Source of the DNA: Heterodera schachtii
Lineage: Eukaryota > Nematoda > Chromadorea > Rhabditida > Heteroderidae
Length of the DNA: 64,000 nt
Reading direction: 5' to 3'
NCBI GenBank assembly: GCA_023374025.1
Contig: SIJG01000202.1
Coordinates: forward strand, 1 to 64,000
The notes under the pieces were generated by a model. That model searched no databases, was not told the origin of the DNA, and worked only from the letters and a program-made list of their open reading frames with translations. How positions within the stretch are numbered: position 1 is the first letter of the stretch; each line of letters starts with the position of its first letter. A program made the position numbers and the translations under genes. Below, piece after piece: positions 10,926-22,309 of the stretch.

Positions 10926-13726
10926 AATTTTTTAATAAAAAATAAAGGGAATGTTAAATGCTGTCTAGTAAACATAAGGTCAATAATGAATAAAATCGAT
11001 GAAATAGCACTTATTTTAGAAACCGAAAAAATTGACATTCTTTTAATCACTGAGACTTGGACCAAAGACGGGGAAGAAATCACTTTTTGCCCTTGGATAA
11101 AAGATAATTACAATTATATTTTTTCATCAAGGAAATCAAAAACTTGTGGGGGCGGTTGTGGTATTCTAATCAGAAAAGAAATTGGATTTTTTACAAAATT
11201 TTCGGATTCAAAATTTAATTCTGAAATCTTAGTTATTCAACTTCAAAATTTACAGTGCATCAGATTTGTTTTGGTGTATAGGCCACCCAAAACAACACTC
11301 AAACAAACAGAAAATTTGTTTAAATTTTTGCAAAAATTTTTTAATGAAAATGCAGTGACTTTAGGAGATTTTAATTTACTGAATAAGGATTTGGTATGGA
11401 AAAATGGGCATCCCTATTCAATGAGTAAATATGGTGAAATATTTTGTGACTTTTTCAATAGATTTTCTTACGTTTTGGTCACGAATGAGCCAACAAGGAT
11501 TAATTCTTGGCTAGATTTGATTTTATCTGCCAATGAAAAAATTATTACTGATTGTACTGTTAAAGGAGGCATATTTTCATCGGATCATTTAACACAATTT
11601 TTCACATTAATTACTCCTAAAATAAAACCGAAAACAAAGATCGTAAACTTTCGTTGGTTTTGCCCATCGAATGTGATACATTTTAATATAGTTATAGCAT
11701 CAAGGCTAAATGCCTTGTCATATAAATGCTTTAGCATAAATCAAAAATATTCAGCCTTTAACAGTATATTATTAGACATTTTAAATGAGTGTATTCCAAT
11801 AAAGCGTTTGACCAAGAAAGATTTAACTCCTAAATACCCGCAACATTTATTAGCATCCATCAAAGAGAAGGCAAAATTATTTAGGCAAGCTAAAACTGAC
11901 CCATCCAAAAAAGCACTATATGATAGCATTTCTTTACACATAAAAATACAAACAAATAAATACCATAGCCAAATTGAAAAAAAGGCTATTTCAAAGGGAA
12001 GAAATTCTATTTATAAATATATACAAAAATTTAATGTCAATCCCTTTGAAATACCTAATCTGATTTATGAAGATAAATGCTATCATAACAGTGCTGAGAA
12101 ATGTGAAATATTTGCCAACTTATTTGCCAATTCATTTAATAATAGTGAAACAGACCCAAGCAATTCATGCTTGGGTAATATTATAGAAATTGATCAATGC
12201 TTTATATCGGATATAAATTTTAACATCATCGAGACCCAAAATCTTTTGAAAAAACTTCCGAATAAAAATGGCACTTCTCCAGATAATATTAGCTATAAAA
12301 TTTTAAAAATTTGCCATTCGTCTCTGTCAACTGTTATTACTGACTTGTTTAGGATCTCATTAGACATTGGTTCACTTCCAGACATCTGGAAGGAATCAAT
12401 TGTTTTTCCGCTTTTTAAAAAGGGTGACAAAAATAATCCCGAAAACTATAGGCCAATTTCATTAACCTGCTCACTTTGCAGGGTGATGGAAAGAATTTTA
12501 AGCAAAAATATTTACAATTTTCTATTAAAAAACAAAAAAATTTCGGAATTTCAATTTGGTTTTGTTAGAAATAGGTCTACAACGAGTCAATTAATAACAG
12601 TTGTGGAAGATTGGTATGAGGCAATTATAAATGGAAAAAAAGTTGATTGTATTTATATTGATTTTCAAAAAGCATTTGATTCAGTGCCCCATGAATTACT
12701 TTTATACAAATTGGAAAAAATAGGTATAAGGGGCAAACTTTTGATGTGGATAAAGGACTTTTTGAGTAATAGGACTTTTCGTGTTAAAATTGGGGATGAT
12801 TTATCCACCAGTAAAAAAGTTGGCTCTGGCGTCCCCCAGGGCTCTGTCCTTGGACCTTTATTATTTTTGATTTATATTAACGATCTTCCTGATGCTTTGC
12901 CATCAGGAGTAAGAATTAAATTATATGCTGATGATGTTAAATTGTATATTTGTTATAAAGCAAGAACCGACACAGAAATTATGCATAAAGCATTGCATAA
13001 TTTATCCGAATGGGCAACTAAATGGCAAATCAGAATCTCAATTCAAAAAACTTTTGTAATTCACTTGGGGAATAAAAACCCCAAAGAAATATATAAAATT
13101 GATGGAAATATAATAAATGTTGTGGATACAATTAGGGATTTGGGCATAAATATTGATAATAAATTGCAATTTTCCAATCATGTCACACAAATAATAAAGA
13201 ATGCATATTTACGTATGCGTTCTTTATTTCGGATTATTAAGCCAAAGTCTTCTAGGATTTGGATTATTTTGTACAAAACTTGTGTTAGACCGTTATTGGA
13301 ATATGCTCCTGAGATTTGGAATCCATCTATTCAAAAAAATATTTAAAAATAGAAAAATGTCAAAAATATTTCACCAAAAGAGTTCTTTTTAAATGCAGCC
13401 TTCCACCCATTCCATACCAACAAAGATTAGAATACCTTCAACTGCCAACACTTGAAAGCAGGCGAAAGCTTTCTGATCTGTTCATGGCTCATAAAATAAT
13501 TTATGGCCGAACAGATCTGAATCCCTTTGAAATATTTAAACCTTCTAAACGCTTTAACATTCCCTTTTATAGACTTAACTCGAAATAAAAATTAGGCAAA
13601 AAATTTATACCTTTTGCAGGGCGGGTAACTAAAATTTGGAACCAACTCGATAAAAGGCTCATTGAAATAACCTCATTAAATCAATTTAAAAATAAAATTA
13701 AAACTATCTCTATTCCTGTAAAATAG
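10926..13726 (+). CDS. LINE ORF2: endonuclease and reverse transcriptase (CR1/jockey-like), two lesions
   Basis: This is the polyprotein of a non-LTR retrotransposon that nicks target DNA and copies its RNA there. The frame is open upstream of the ATG at 10986 and contains LVNIRSIMNKIDEI, a usual N-terminal motif, so the start is earlier. The EEP endonuclease shows ETWT, CGGGCGIL, YRPP, GDFN and SDH. The reverse transcriptase shows YRPISLTCSLCRVMERIL, FQKAFDSVPH, VPQGSVLGPLLFLIYINDLP and the catalytic YADD. The first frame ends at 13346 in an A run. The C-terminal part continues in another frame (FTKRVLFKCSLPPIPYQQRL), has an in-frame TAA at 13586, then GRVTKIWNQLDKR to TAG 13724-13726. The copy is nearly intact but not competent as written. 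Confidence 0.9.
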
Positions 13727-13811
13727 ACCGGAAAAATTAAAGTCGAATCATTAATTCATTAAAATTAAAAGTGATTTGGTCATTATATTTATTTTTATTG
13801 ACCTCACATTA

Positions 13812-14184
13812 TATTTTTTGTCGGCGATCTCGTTTTAATTGTTTTTGCGCTTTCTTGAGGACATTTTTAATTAATGTTTTGTCCTCAATGTAAGCGGATT
13901 TTTCCCTTTTGTGGACTTTTTTCTTTATTGACAATAAACAATACAAAAGTGCGCCGCCTGCCTGGAAAATTTTGAATTTGGCAGCAAAAATAGCAAATAA
14001 AAATAGAATTTTGAAAAGGCAAAAGAATCCATGTCAGTGAAAAATACAAACCAATTGAATAAAAATAATCAATTTTTATTGCATATGATAAAATTTTAAT
14101 GCGTCCTTGGATTTCACGAATTTTGCCCGTTATGTCCTTAGAAACCAGTACACCCGTCCTTGGAAGCCGAGTTAGGATGATGCG
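13812..14184 (-). CDS. Two possible terminal exons of an unrecognised gene
   Basis: On the minus strand a TTTTTCCAG acceptor precedes an open exon (13962 down to 13812) reading AGGALLYCLLS, a short hydrophobic segment, then a long lysine-rich tail ending KKAQKQLKRDRRQKI and stop. Upstream, after ATGCAG at 14184, an open segment reads RIILTRLPRTGVLVSKDITG. No donor joins the two in phase, so the link is uncertain. The composition fits a small membrane protein with a basic cytosolic or matrix tail, but I cannot name it. Confidence 0.35.
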
Positions 14185-14374
14185 AGCCCTGCATTAAATA
14201 AATAAATTAGTCCATCATATTTATTATTCTATCTTTCTAACTTCATAAAAATGCGATTATTTTTTAAATGATAAAAGCAATTAACGAATGCAGAAAAGAT
14301 ACATTTTTTAAAATAAGTAAATGCATTTATTTGTTCGACAAATATTAAAAATTGTAAAATGCAATAAAACACCA

Positions 14375-14480
14375 AAAATTGAGTTTCCATAATTTGGCAT
14401 TGAGCTCATACGACCAAACGGTCAAAATGTGCACATTCCGGTGATCTTTGAACAGAGATGGTTTCTTCCGAAAAACAATA
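14375..14480 (-). repeat. Conserved 3'-flank repeat Q, copy 3
   Basis: Diverged copy of the 4715-4830 repeat in the same orientation. It lies 3' of the inverted gene fragment at 14780-15563, as expected if gene tail and flank were duplicated together. Confidence 0.6.
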
Positions 14481-14779
14481 AATGCGTAAATTTAATTCAA
14501 ATCATAAACCTTTAATCGAATAGCTTATAAATGCAGAAATATCTTAAATAATAATAAAAAATTTACAAAAAAGTTAATCAATAAATAATAATTTTTTTAT
14601 TTATTCTACCATTTTCTTGGTATTTAAAAGGTCAAATAACCATGGTGAAATGACCTGGTCAAATAATATCTTCTTTTATTACAGCCCCTGCCCGGATTTT
14701 TTCTAGACTTTTTTTTTGAAAATCCACTCGGACCAGCAGGAAAAATCCAAAAATTTTTTAGTGGTTCGTTTCCTTAATC

Positions 14780-15563
14780 CATATATCCACATAATATGGA
14801 TCAGAGAGAGTCTGCTGATCCGTCCTGATCAGAGCTCAGAAAAATGTGTAAATTTTCCGAGTCCAATTTTAAATGTATTCATTTTTCAATTTTATTGACT
14901 CACTCGCCACTCAATCTGATTGTTATATTTGGAAAAGAGGTGAAGTGTAGTAATTAATCGGGTCCCAGCAGTGTCGGTTTTTGAACACCACGGGAAAAGT
15001 GAACGGTGAAGCGCCACTCATACCGTACCCATCAACGGATGCTTTGATTTGGATACTGTAAAAAACAAAAACGCTGTTTTAATAAGAATTAGATCAAAAT
15101 CTCTTAATTATTACTTTCAGATTTATCCAATAAAAAATCCGTATTTATAAAAGTTTCATTTAAAATTCATCCATTTTTGGGTTTACACCTAACGAATTAG
15201 TCCTAATTATTTAAAGTTTTGAATTTTCACGATTTAGGTGCATTCAAAAACTGATATCTGATTGAGTACAATCCGTAATTAAGCATATAAAATACGAAAA
15301 TCGTTAATCACATAACACAGTTATGATAATCAACTCCTGGATTATCCTAACAAATCTCTTTATTAATTTAAATTTCCACGATTTGCGTGCCACCAATCAT
15401 AATTATATAGTGTCCTCTCAATCAAAATCAATTATGTCCATCCCTTCTGGGTTTGCAACCCAACAAAAACATAATTATGTAAAAACTAATTCAAATTCAA
15501 GATTTCTTGACTTACGTGCCCTTAAAAGCTGTTTGGCGACTTGCCCCCCAAAAACAGTTGGAT
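14780..15563 (-). pseudogene. Inverted partial duplicate of the WQPTDL gene
   Basis: From 15563 down to about 14780 the minus strand repeats 7645-8420 of the main copy, including the whole intron and the exon ending ITLSGE. Identity is very high in exon and intron, suggesting a recent duplication. One G is missing in the Phe-Gln-Asn region near 14937, which shifts the frame, and the fragment starts inside an exon at 15563. No signal peptide or last exon is attached. Confidence 0.8.
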
Positions 15564-16253
15564 AAAATTCCAAAAAATAAAAAATAAATTATTTGAAAAT
15601 GAGTCGGGATAAGATTTTTATATTAAAAATCCAACCAACGAATTTTCAAAAATTACCCCCCCCCCCCTAAGAATGAAGGAAAGATTCTCAAAATTTATCC
15701 ATTAAAATTGAATTTTATAAACCGGCGCAAGTAGTATTAGGACAGAAATCTTGTCCCCCCCCCCTGGGCAGAGAGATGCGCATTCACTATAGGAGAGAGG
15801 AGAGAATTAGAGAAAAAGAGTAATTTTTAAATCTCGAAAAAACGATTAAATTGTTAAGGGACCCCGGCCACTATTTTTTTTGTGTAAAAACCCCAGCCTA
15901 GTGTTATTCTCGGGTATGTTTTGCGCCACTGCGCGAGTGTTCAGCCGTTTTTTTTGTGGTCCTCCCAATTAATCTATCAACAGAAATTATCTATCTGTGA
16001 ATTTTAATGCACCATATAAATTATGAATTGAAAAAAAAGTTTAGAAAAACGATTGGAAAACCCCTCTCTATTCTCTTTTGATCTTCGACAATTTTTTAGT
16101 GCGGGAAATAAATGACTATGAAAATGCGCGAAATAATGATTTTTTATTAATTTTTTTTCGCACTAAGTTTACCACAAAATTTTAGAACAATTATTTTTAT
16201 TTACTGAATAAATTGAACAATAAAAATTTAATTATAGTAAAAAGGTGATATAA
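15564..16253. other. Non-coding stretch with two C tracts
   Basis: No gene seen. Runs of 10 or more C lie near 15656 and 15753 and bracket about 90 bp. They resemble the homopolymer tracts next to MITE ends elsewhere in the window, but I found no inverted termini here. Confidence 0.4.
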
Positions 16254-16386
16254 CAGGGTGCGGATCGAAAATTTTTCAAAATCAGAACATCGAGCCCAAA
16301 AAATAAGATTTTGGGGTCAAAAATCAGAACATTTTGCAAAAAAGCTTTAAATTGTTTGTGTAACAATTTTATCAGTTAATATAGTA

Positions 16387-16944
16387 TCAAATCTCGTATT
16401 TTTCGCCTCCCATTATCATTTTTAACAATTTGGGGGAGGAAATGAGCAAATCGTACATTTCATTGCAAGTGAGATCGTAATTCAATTTCAATTGGGCTAG
16501 ACTTTTCACGGTTTCGACTTTCAATAAATTGCGTACATCAGTCCATTGCGCTGAACAAAGAGAGAAGACGCGCTCCACACATGCATTGGACACAGGAATT
16601 GAAAGAATTTTGCTGACAAGCAAACGAAGATTGGGCAATTCCGCTTCGAAAAGCTTCACAATCGACTCAATATCGATAGGCAAATTGTCGGCGCCATTCT
16701 TCGCTGAATTGTGCAAAATGTGCGCTGGGCAACCAACCGGAATGAGATTATTTCGGTGTGCTTTCAATTTAGTGTAAATATTTCGTTGGCCAGCAAGTGC
16801 AGCGCCCCCAAAATTTGCGTTCACATTGTCGCCGCAAAATGCCACAAGTTGTACAATGTCCAATTTGTGCCGCTCCAAAATTTTCATTATCCAGTCATAA
16901 ATCTGAATAAAAACGATCCAATAAACAAAAAAATATAGACTCAA
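16387..16944 (-). pseudogene. hAT transposase, C-terminal half
   Basis: The frame reads DWIMKILERHKLDIVQLVAF then CGDNVNANFGG, typical of the hAT catalytic region around the second aspartate. Later come GCPAHILHNSAKNG and the dimerisation-domain signature SIPVSNACVERVFSLCS. The product would be a DNA transposase acting at the element ends. The middle of the protein is missing or out of frame between this ORF and the N-terminal ORF at 17368-17652. Confidence 0.8.
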
Positions 16945-17367
16945 ACTTCGGCCGAAGTCTCTCCACTTAATGCCTCCAAATCAATCAATTTGATGGAAAT
17001 TCCACTTTTTGGCTTGAAATAACGGACCACCAATGGAAAAAGTTTGGTAGTTTTATGGTTTGATGAGTCTATAGAAATTGAAAAGGGAAGTCCAGTCATT
17101 TCCTGCAATGCAATGGATACAGAATGCGGAGCGAGTATTCCTAAATCCTCATCAATATTAAATTTAAAATTATAGGAAAAACAACCAGTAGTAATTGCTG
17201 CACATTTGTTCTCTTTTGATCCGTAATTTGCCGCAATTTTTGAATCAGGGAAATTTTAGGCAACAAATCAGAAACACAATTTGTCGATTTAAAGCTTTGC
17301 GCATGCCGTGCTGTGTGATATGCCCAAGCACCTTAAATTTAAATGTTCTTTTGCTTTTGGTTCCAAT

Positions 17368-17652
17368 TCAACCTTCCGCTGCTGCTGTTTGGCGGTCCAA
17401 ATCGGATGGTGCAGATTTGCTTGGCATGAAAGCCGTGATTGCCTTTGCGGAATTTGCAGCTTTCGCTGCTTTCTTATGTTTTTCCGTCTTCTGATGAAGC
17501 GGAATGGCCGATTTGCCAGTTGACAACAAAGAAATGTCAAAATTACATGGGATACAATGGGCGTATTCGTCTCCTGTTTTGCTCTGTGTAATTCCCTGGA
17601 ATTCCTTGGCATATTCAGTTTTGAAAAAGCTTTTTCGTTTTGGTGGTGCCAT
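17368..17652 (-). pseudogene. hAT transposase N-terminus, BED-type zinc finger
   Basis: It starts MAPPKRKSFFKTEY at 17652. Residues HCIPCNF and HQKTEKHKKA give a C-x2-C...H-x5-H spacing typical of BED fingers that bind element ends. It lies directly inside the right-hand inverted terminus. It is not contiguous in frame with the rest of the transposase, so the element is probably non-autonomous now. Confidence 0.7.
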
Positions 17653-18045
17653 TGTTAGTAAGTGCGATACTAAGCTAAAGGGTTAAAAGCAACAAAAAAA
17701 AATAGTGAAGAAGTAACATAATTAAAAAAAGAACCAATTAATGACAAAAAATGACAAAATTTTGCCAAAAAATTTTATATTTTCTTGATAAAAGTGGCAT
17801 TACGCCATAAAATTACAAATTTTTGAAGAATTTTAAGAAATCAGAACAAAATTTGGTCACTACTCCGAAATCAGAACATTTCTGATAAATCAGAACATTT
17901 TTATTTTCTCAGATTTGGACCCTCCAAATCAGAACATTTCTGATAAATCAGAACAGATCCGCACCCTGGATAAAAAGGACGAAAAAAAAATTCAAAACAA
18001 TATTTTAATTTATTAAGTTAAAGCTAAGAATATTTAAATCAAAAT

Positions 18046-18215
18046 ATTTTCCAATTAAACTTTACTTGAGTCATGAAGACAAATAGAAAAAAGATGAACA
18101 CCATGTTGTTGACACAGCCCGTGGCCTTTGCAATGTCCGCGTTGTTCAGCTGCTCCACCACGTCGGTCAAATTGGCCGTATTGTTACCATAGTTACACGG
18201 TATTGCCAGAAGATG
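18046..18215 (-). pseudogene. Possible C-terminal exon with hydrophobic tail
   Basis: The minus strand is open and reads NYGNNTANLTDVVEQLNN, then ATGCVNNMVFIFFLFVFMTQ. It ends in a hydrophobic helix that could be a membrane anchor or GPI signal. Upstream sequence merges into a GC-rich repeat (18220-18480). I do not recognise a family. The codon composition is more gene-like than its surroundings, so I list it as a candidate fragment. Confidence 0.3.
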
Positions 18216-18219
18216 GTCA

Positions 18220-18480
18220 GCAAACCCCCCAAGGTGTGCCCGATTCAGACAGATTACTGGCTTTGTGTGTTCCTCCGGGCGGATGCACACAGCATCCGCC
18301 CGGGGGCATATGTACACAATTCTCCAGCACAATCCAGCTCAAATTAGTAGGACTGACCATATATGTTATCACGCCTCGGATGAACACCGGCAAGGTGTGA
18401 AAACACATGTTTTCACACCACGGATACCCCTCGGATACCCCCGGTCTATAACTACTCCCGAACCCGTCTAAACAGCCTAA
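18220..18480. repeat. GC-rich repeat with two strong hairpins
   Basis: This block stands out from AT-rich surroundings. It ends in GAACCCGTCTAA, whose inverse TTAGACGGGTTC occurs at 30431, suggesting the terminus of a decayed element family. It contains perfect hairpins with arms CCGGGCGGATGC (18275-18303) and GGTGTGAAAACA (18393-18418). Confidence 0.55.
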
Positions 18481-18949
18481 TTTTAATGCCAATAAAATTT
18501 GCCAACATTAAATACAACAATAAATTTATTTTTTACTTATAGAAAAAATGCTTGAACTTTCTTATAACTTTCATTTTAAGAGAATTTTCGCAAAAAGAAA
18601 ATTTTCAAAATTTTTTTTAAACTTTTTGAGCGGAATTGGCACAGGGCGTGGATGCCATAGCAACAAATTTTAATGGGGACTAATGGAAAGTAAAAATTAA
18701 TTAAGAAAAATTAACAAATTAAATGAGTAATAAAATTATTGTGACAAAAAAATTATTATTGTTATTATTATTATTATTATATAATAAAAATATTAGTTTA
18801 ATAAATATTGGGCATAAAATTTTAAAACTCATACATTAAATATTTGAAAATAAATTTTAAAAGAAAATTTAATCTAATTGCCTCTAAAAAAAGTTATAAA
18901 GCATTGAACAGCCTATGCTTTTTGCGATGGTCATGCAAAGATTTTAAAA

Positions 18950-19165
18950 TTTTCAAGTCATTAAATGCAAAACTTTTTTTAAACTTAAGTAATTCCAAAA
19001 ATTGACTGAATATGCTCTATAAATGCAAAAATGGCGAAATATGCATTTATATGCACAATAAAACCTTCATTAAATCAAATTTAACATAGAAATGCTATTT
19101 TTGAGCACTTTCTTCATAGCATATGCGCAGAAAAAATATGCAAAACATTCAATTTATAACCCTAA
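18950..19165 (+). repeat. Dispersed repeat R, copy 1
   Basis: It has AAATATGCATTTATATGCAC, then CTTTCTTCATAGCATATGC and AAAAAATATGCAAAA. The same order appears inverted at 31745-31960 and in a short form at 45220-45351. The motifs also resemble the subterminal repeats of the hAT remnant at 41652-42780. Confidence 0.7.
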
Positions 19166-19194
19166 TTACAAAATAAATAAATAAACAAATTATT

Positions 19195-19510
19195 TGAAAT
19201 TGGCACACCATGGCACAATGCTTCACATAGTCAATATATTTGTTGCCACAGCTTGGTATCTGTTCCGAAAAATGATATGAAAATATTAAAAAATTCTTAT
19301 TATTACTAGTGATCTGATTTTTATGTTTTTATATATATTTTTTTGAAAAAAAAAAAACATATCACACATATTGAGAAAGATAGGAATTTTTAGCACATTT
19401 GTCTCTAATTAGTACAAATGCAATTTTTTTTTTTTTTTGCAAATCCCTCAGACAAATCGGCCGGCTGCGATTGAATGTGCCAAAAATATTGCCAGATTTA
19501 TCGTAACAAA
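19195..19510 (-). pseudogene. Fragment of the WQPTDL gene (exons 3-4)
   Basis: The minus strand matches 7200-7400 of the main copy, including the exon spelling GNKYYDYVKHCAM (here GNKYIDYVKHCAM) and the preceding exon. The intron is diverged. Neither neighbour exon is attached, so this is an isolated paralogous fragment. Confidence 0.65.
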
Positions 19511-19959
19511 TTGTTTTATATTAAATTACGATGGCATATTTTGACACATATTGTATTAATCTGACACCATTCGATTGCCCGCGGGTATTCTATTAGCCTG
19601 CCAAATTACAAACAGTTAGTGATTCAGAATTTCTATGAATAGAACATGAAAAAAATTAACAATCCAATTTCAGTTAAATCTCTCAAATCTTCTTAATCTT
19701 GAATATATAAAATTAGGAATGAAATATTTGTATACAGGCGATGTTGGAGAATTCTTTGATAAAGTAATGATCTAATTTGAAGAATCGAATGGTCGAATGA
19801 AATGTTTATTTTTACCTACAAATTCATGTTCGTATAAATCGAATTAAAATTATAATTAACTTCATAAATATTGTTTATTAATTTGAGAAACAAAATCCTT
19901 GAAAATCTCATTTCCTACAAATTTTGTCGAAAAATATTCTTATTATTACAATGCAATTT

Positions 19960-20425
19960 TTTGCAAATTTCTCAGACCGTGGTGAGTCGTTCCACAAAAA
20001 AAGCTCAGTGTGAGCGTTCCACAAAAAACTCAATGATTGATTGGTCATTTTCCGGAAGCCTATCGCACCACTTTCGGGGCACCAAAAGTGCCTGATCCGG
20101 AAGCCGGACCGGCCCGGTTAAGAACTGAGCTCTACAAAACGGTATCAATGGCGTCCGGCTTTGTCTACTACAAATGGAGAAAATTGGCGAGAAGTGATGT
20201 GAAAAATTGAAAAATTTGAAAGTGAGTTGCGTCCCGCCATACATTAGTGTTAACCGGACGGCACCGTGTTTTGTGAATTGAATAATTAAATTTATTTATT
20301 TAATTTTATCGATCACTGAGTGTTTTGTGGAACGCCCACACTGAGCTTTTTTGTGGAACGACCTAGCACCCCCTCAGACAAATCGGCCGACTACGCTTGA
20401 ATTTGCCAAAGTGCCGAATTTCTCG
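19960..20425 (-). pseudogene. Third copy of the GAFNRSR exon, split by a MITE
   Basis: Sequence on both sides of the 19978-20371 element matches the exon at 7200-7280 (minus orientation here), joining at the duplicated CTCAGAC. Compared with 19195-19510 it gives a natural uninterrupted counterpart. It is an isolated fragment. Confidence 0.6.
19978..20371. mobile_element. MITE with GTCGTTCCAC termini
   Basis: Long inverted termini contain two repeats of CGTTCCACAAAA and GCTCAGTGTG on each side. The flanks TCTCAGAC and CCTCAGAC form an 8-bp direct repeat with one mismatch. The interior encodes nothing recognisable. The uninterrupted paralogue at about 19445-19460 marks the empty site. Confidence 0.85.
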
Positions 20426-21222
20426 TTCTGCATTGGTTTTTGTATTAAATTACGGTGGCATAGTTTAATGATATGAAAAGAAACATAATTAAATTTCAGT
20501 TAAATCTCTCAAATCTTCTTTCAGGCTAAGTTGGAGATTTTTTTGTGAATTATTAATAAATTTAATTATTTTTTTTCCATTCCCCTGCTTCCTTTGCTCT
20601 AATTAAGCTGCACTTTTTGTTAAGCATACCTTGCACATAAAAAAACACCGAAAAAATAAAAGAAATTTTTTTTAGATTTTTCCAAAACTTAGCCGCTTTC
20701 TAGTGGCACAAAATTTTTTATCTCTTTTCATCACCATGATAACGGAATGATCTAATAGAATCGAATGAATTTTTTGTTATTAGTTATTACCTACAAAGTC
20801 GAGTTTGTTTGAATCGAAATAAGAATTATACTTATTTATCCTTACTATTTATTAATTTGATTTAAAAAATCCTTGAAAATCTCATGTCCTTGTAATTCTA
20901 TCGAATTAATAAAACTATAATTATTCAATTACAAATAAATTAAGAGATATGTGTAATTTGCTTCTGTGAAATTATTTTGTTTTTCAATAATTATTCATCA
21001 TCATTAATCAAAATAATTTTCACTGACAGCTGAAAAGCCGATTTCTGTTATGAATGAATGAATCACCGATGCTGAGAACCACAAAATTTTTGCTTTCATT
21101 TAACCAAACCAAAAGCATCCACATTCAGTTGTCCATCATTTAGCCAATTTCATCCGATCATTTTTATTTTAATTGTAAAATTTGCAAAAATAAAATATTT
21201 TCCTTTTTACAGTAACTCTCTG

Positions 21223-22309
21223 ATGTTGTCCAAACAACTCAATGTTTTTTTAACACTCTCAGTGCTTTCCATCACCTCTGTTGAGGCGAACATTTTCTCT
21301 GATATTTATGAGGATTGGATCAAACCAGCTGTGAGTTAAAGCATTTTATTTCTTGAAATTTGTAAAAAAAAATATTCAAGGTAAATGAAGTTTCTGAAAT
21401 TACCGACACAGTCATCGGTTTCATGCCAGGAGTTGGCGTTTGGCGCGCGAGTGCAAGAATGCGCAACAAAAAAGAAAAGTGGGAATGCGGACCTGACCAT
21501 GAAAATAAATACATTGCCGATCTGGCGCACGTAAGTTTATTTAATTAATCCAAATCAATTATCGTTTTAAGATTGGCTCGGAGTATTTGGTTGCCCTGAA
21601 AACCAGTTGCTGGGAAAAATGGGGTCATTTTTGATTAAGCATTATTGCTCACGGCCAAATTGAAAATTCAACTATTTTTTCATGTGGTTTTTGAAATTCC
21701 GTTGCACCTTTGCAAAAGCCTGACATGATGATTTTTGGAGAAATTTTTAAAATTGTGCAAAGATTTTAAAAGTGTCAATGCCTTTTTGTGTCAAGTTCCC
21801 ACACATTTGACAAAAGTTAAAATAGTTTACAAAATATTTCGGAAAAAAAGTTTAAAATCTGGTCAAGAGTAACCCTTTAATTTTAAAAATTTAATTAAGA
21901 ACGCATTAACAACTGTTGTAAGGGCCACGACACGTAAGAATGGAAAGCCCAAAATTTGCACCTATTCACATTTTGTGACATTGTTTAGATGCTGCCGAGA
22001 GTTTGTGCCGCGTACGAACAGAACAGAACGTTTCAAAAGATGCGATCCGACCCTTTATGGGTGTTGGAAGGTCCTTTTTAGATAACTTAATTTTTGCTAT
22101 TTTAATTTAAAATTATGAATGAATTAACAGGAGGCAACAAGCGGAGACAGCTATTGCAGAACAGTAACGGACGGATGGCGTAAACTAATGGAACAATTCG
22201 GAGACAACGATTGGCAGTATGATGCGTATATAAAGGTCCTCACTTTTGCGGACCCGGATGCTGGATTGGATTCTAAATTTTTTGCCAACCCTGAAAAATA
22301 CCACAATTA
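21223..22309 (+). CDS. Secreted protein, PLA2-like cysteine scaffold (tentative)
   Basis: Exon 1 (21223-21330) starts MLSKQLNVFLTLSVLSITSV, a clear signal peptide, preceded by a TTTTTACAG acceptor suitable for trans-splicing. Exon 2 (21381-21530) ends WECGPDHENKYIADLAH. A third open segment starts at 21572 (SCWEKWG). A fourth (21989-22070) is best read as CCREFVPRTNRTERFKRC to GCWK. The last (22131-22309) reads SGDSYCRTVTDGWRKLMEQF and ends at TAA. The third and fourth segments do not join in phase. The CC pair, CGP and C-x5-DGW spacing recall secreted phospholipase A2-like proteins of nematodes, but the expected CC-x2-HD catalytic histidine is absent (CCREF). If the family is right, it is probably not an active lipase. 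Confidence 0.5.

Larger units (their letters stand above)
16254..17968 (-). mobile_element. hAT DNA transposon remnant 1
   Basis: Inverted ends CAGGGTGCGGATC (16254-16266) and GATCCGCACCCTG (17956-17968) bound a segment with repeated AAATCAGAACATTT motifs near both ends. Such subterminal transposase-binding repeats are common in hAT elements. Flanks GATATAA and GATAAAA are a decayed target duplication at best. Minus-strand ORFs inside encode an N-terminal zinc finger and a C-terminal hAT dimerisation region. Confidence 0.85.

Noticed and set aside
21223..22309. Active phospholipase A2
   Set aside because: The CC-x2-HD catalytic motif is replaced by CCREF and no calcium-loop motif is clear; only the cysteine pattern is suggestive.
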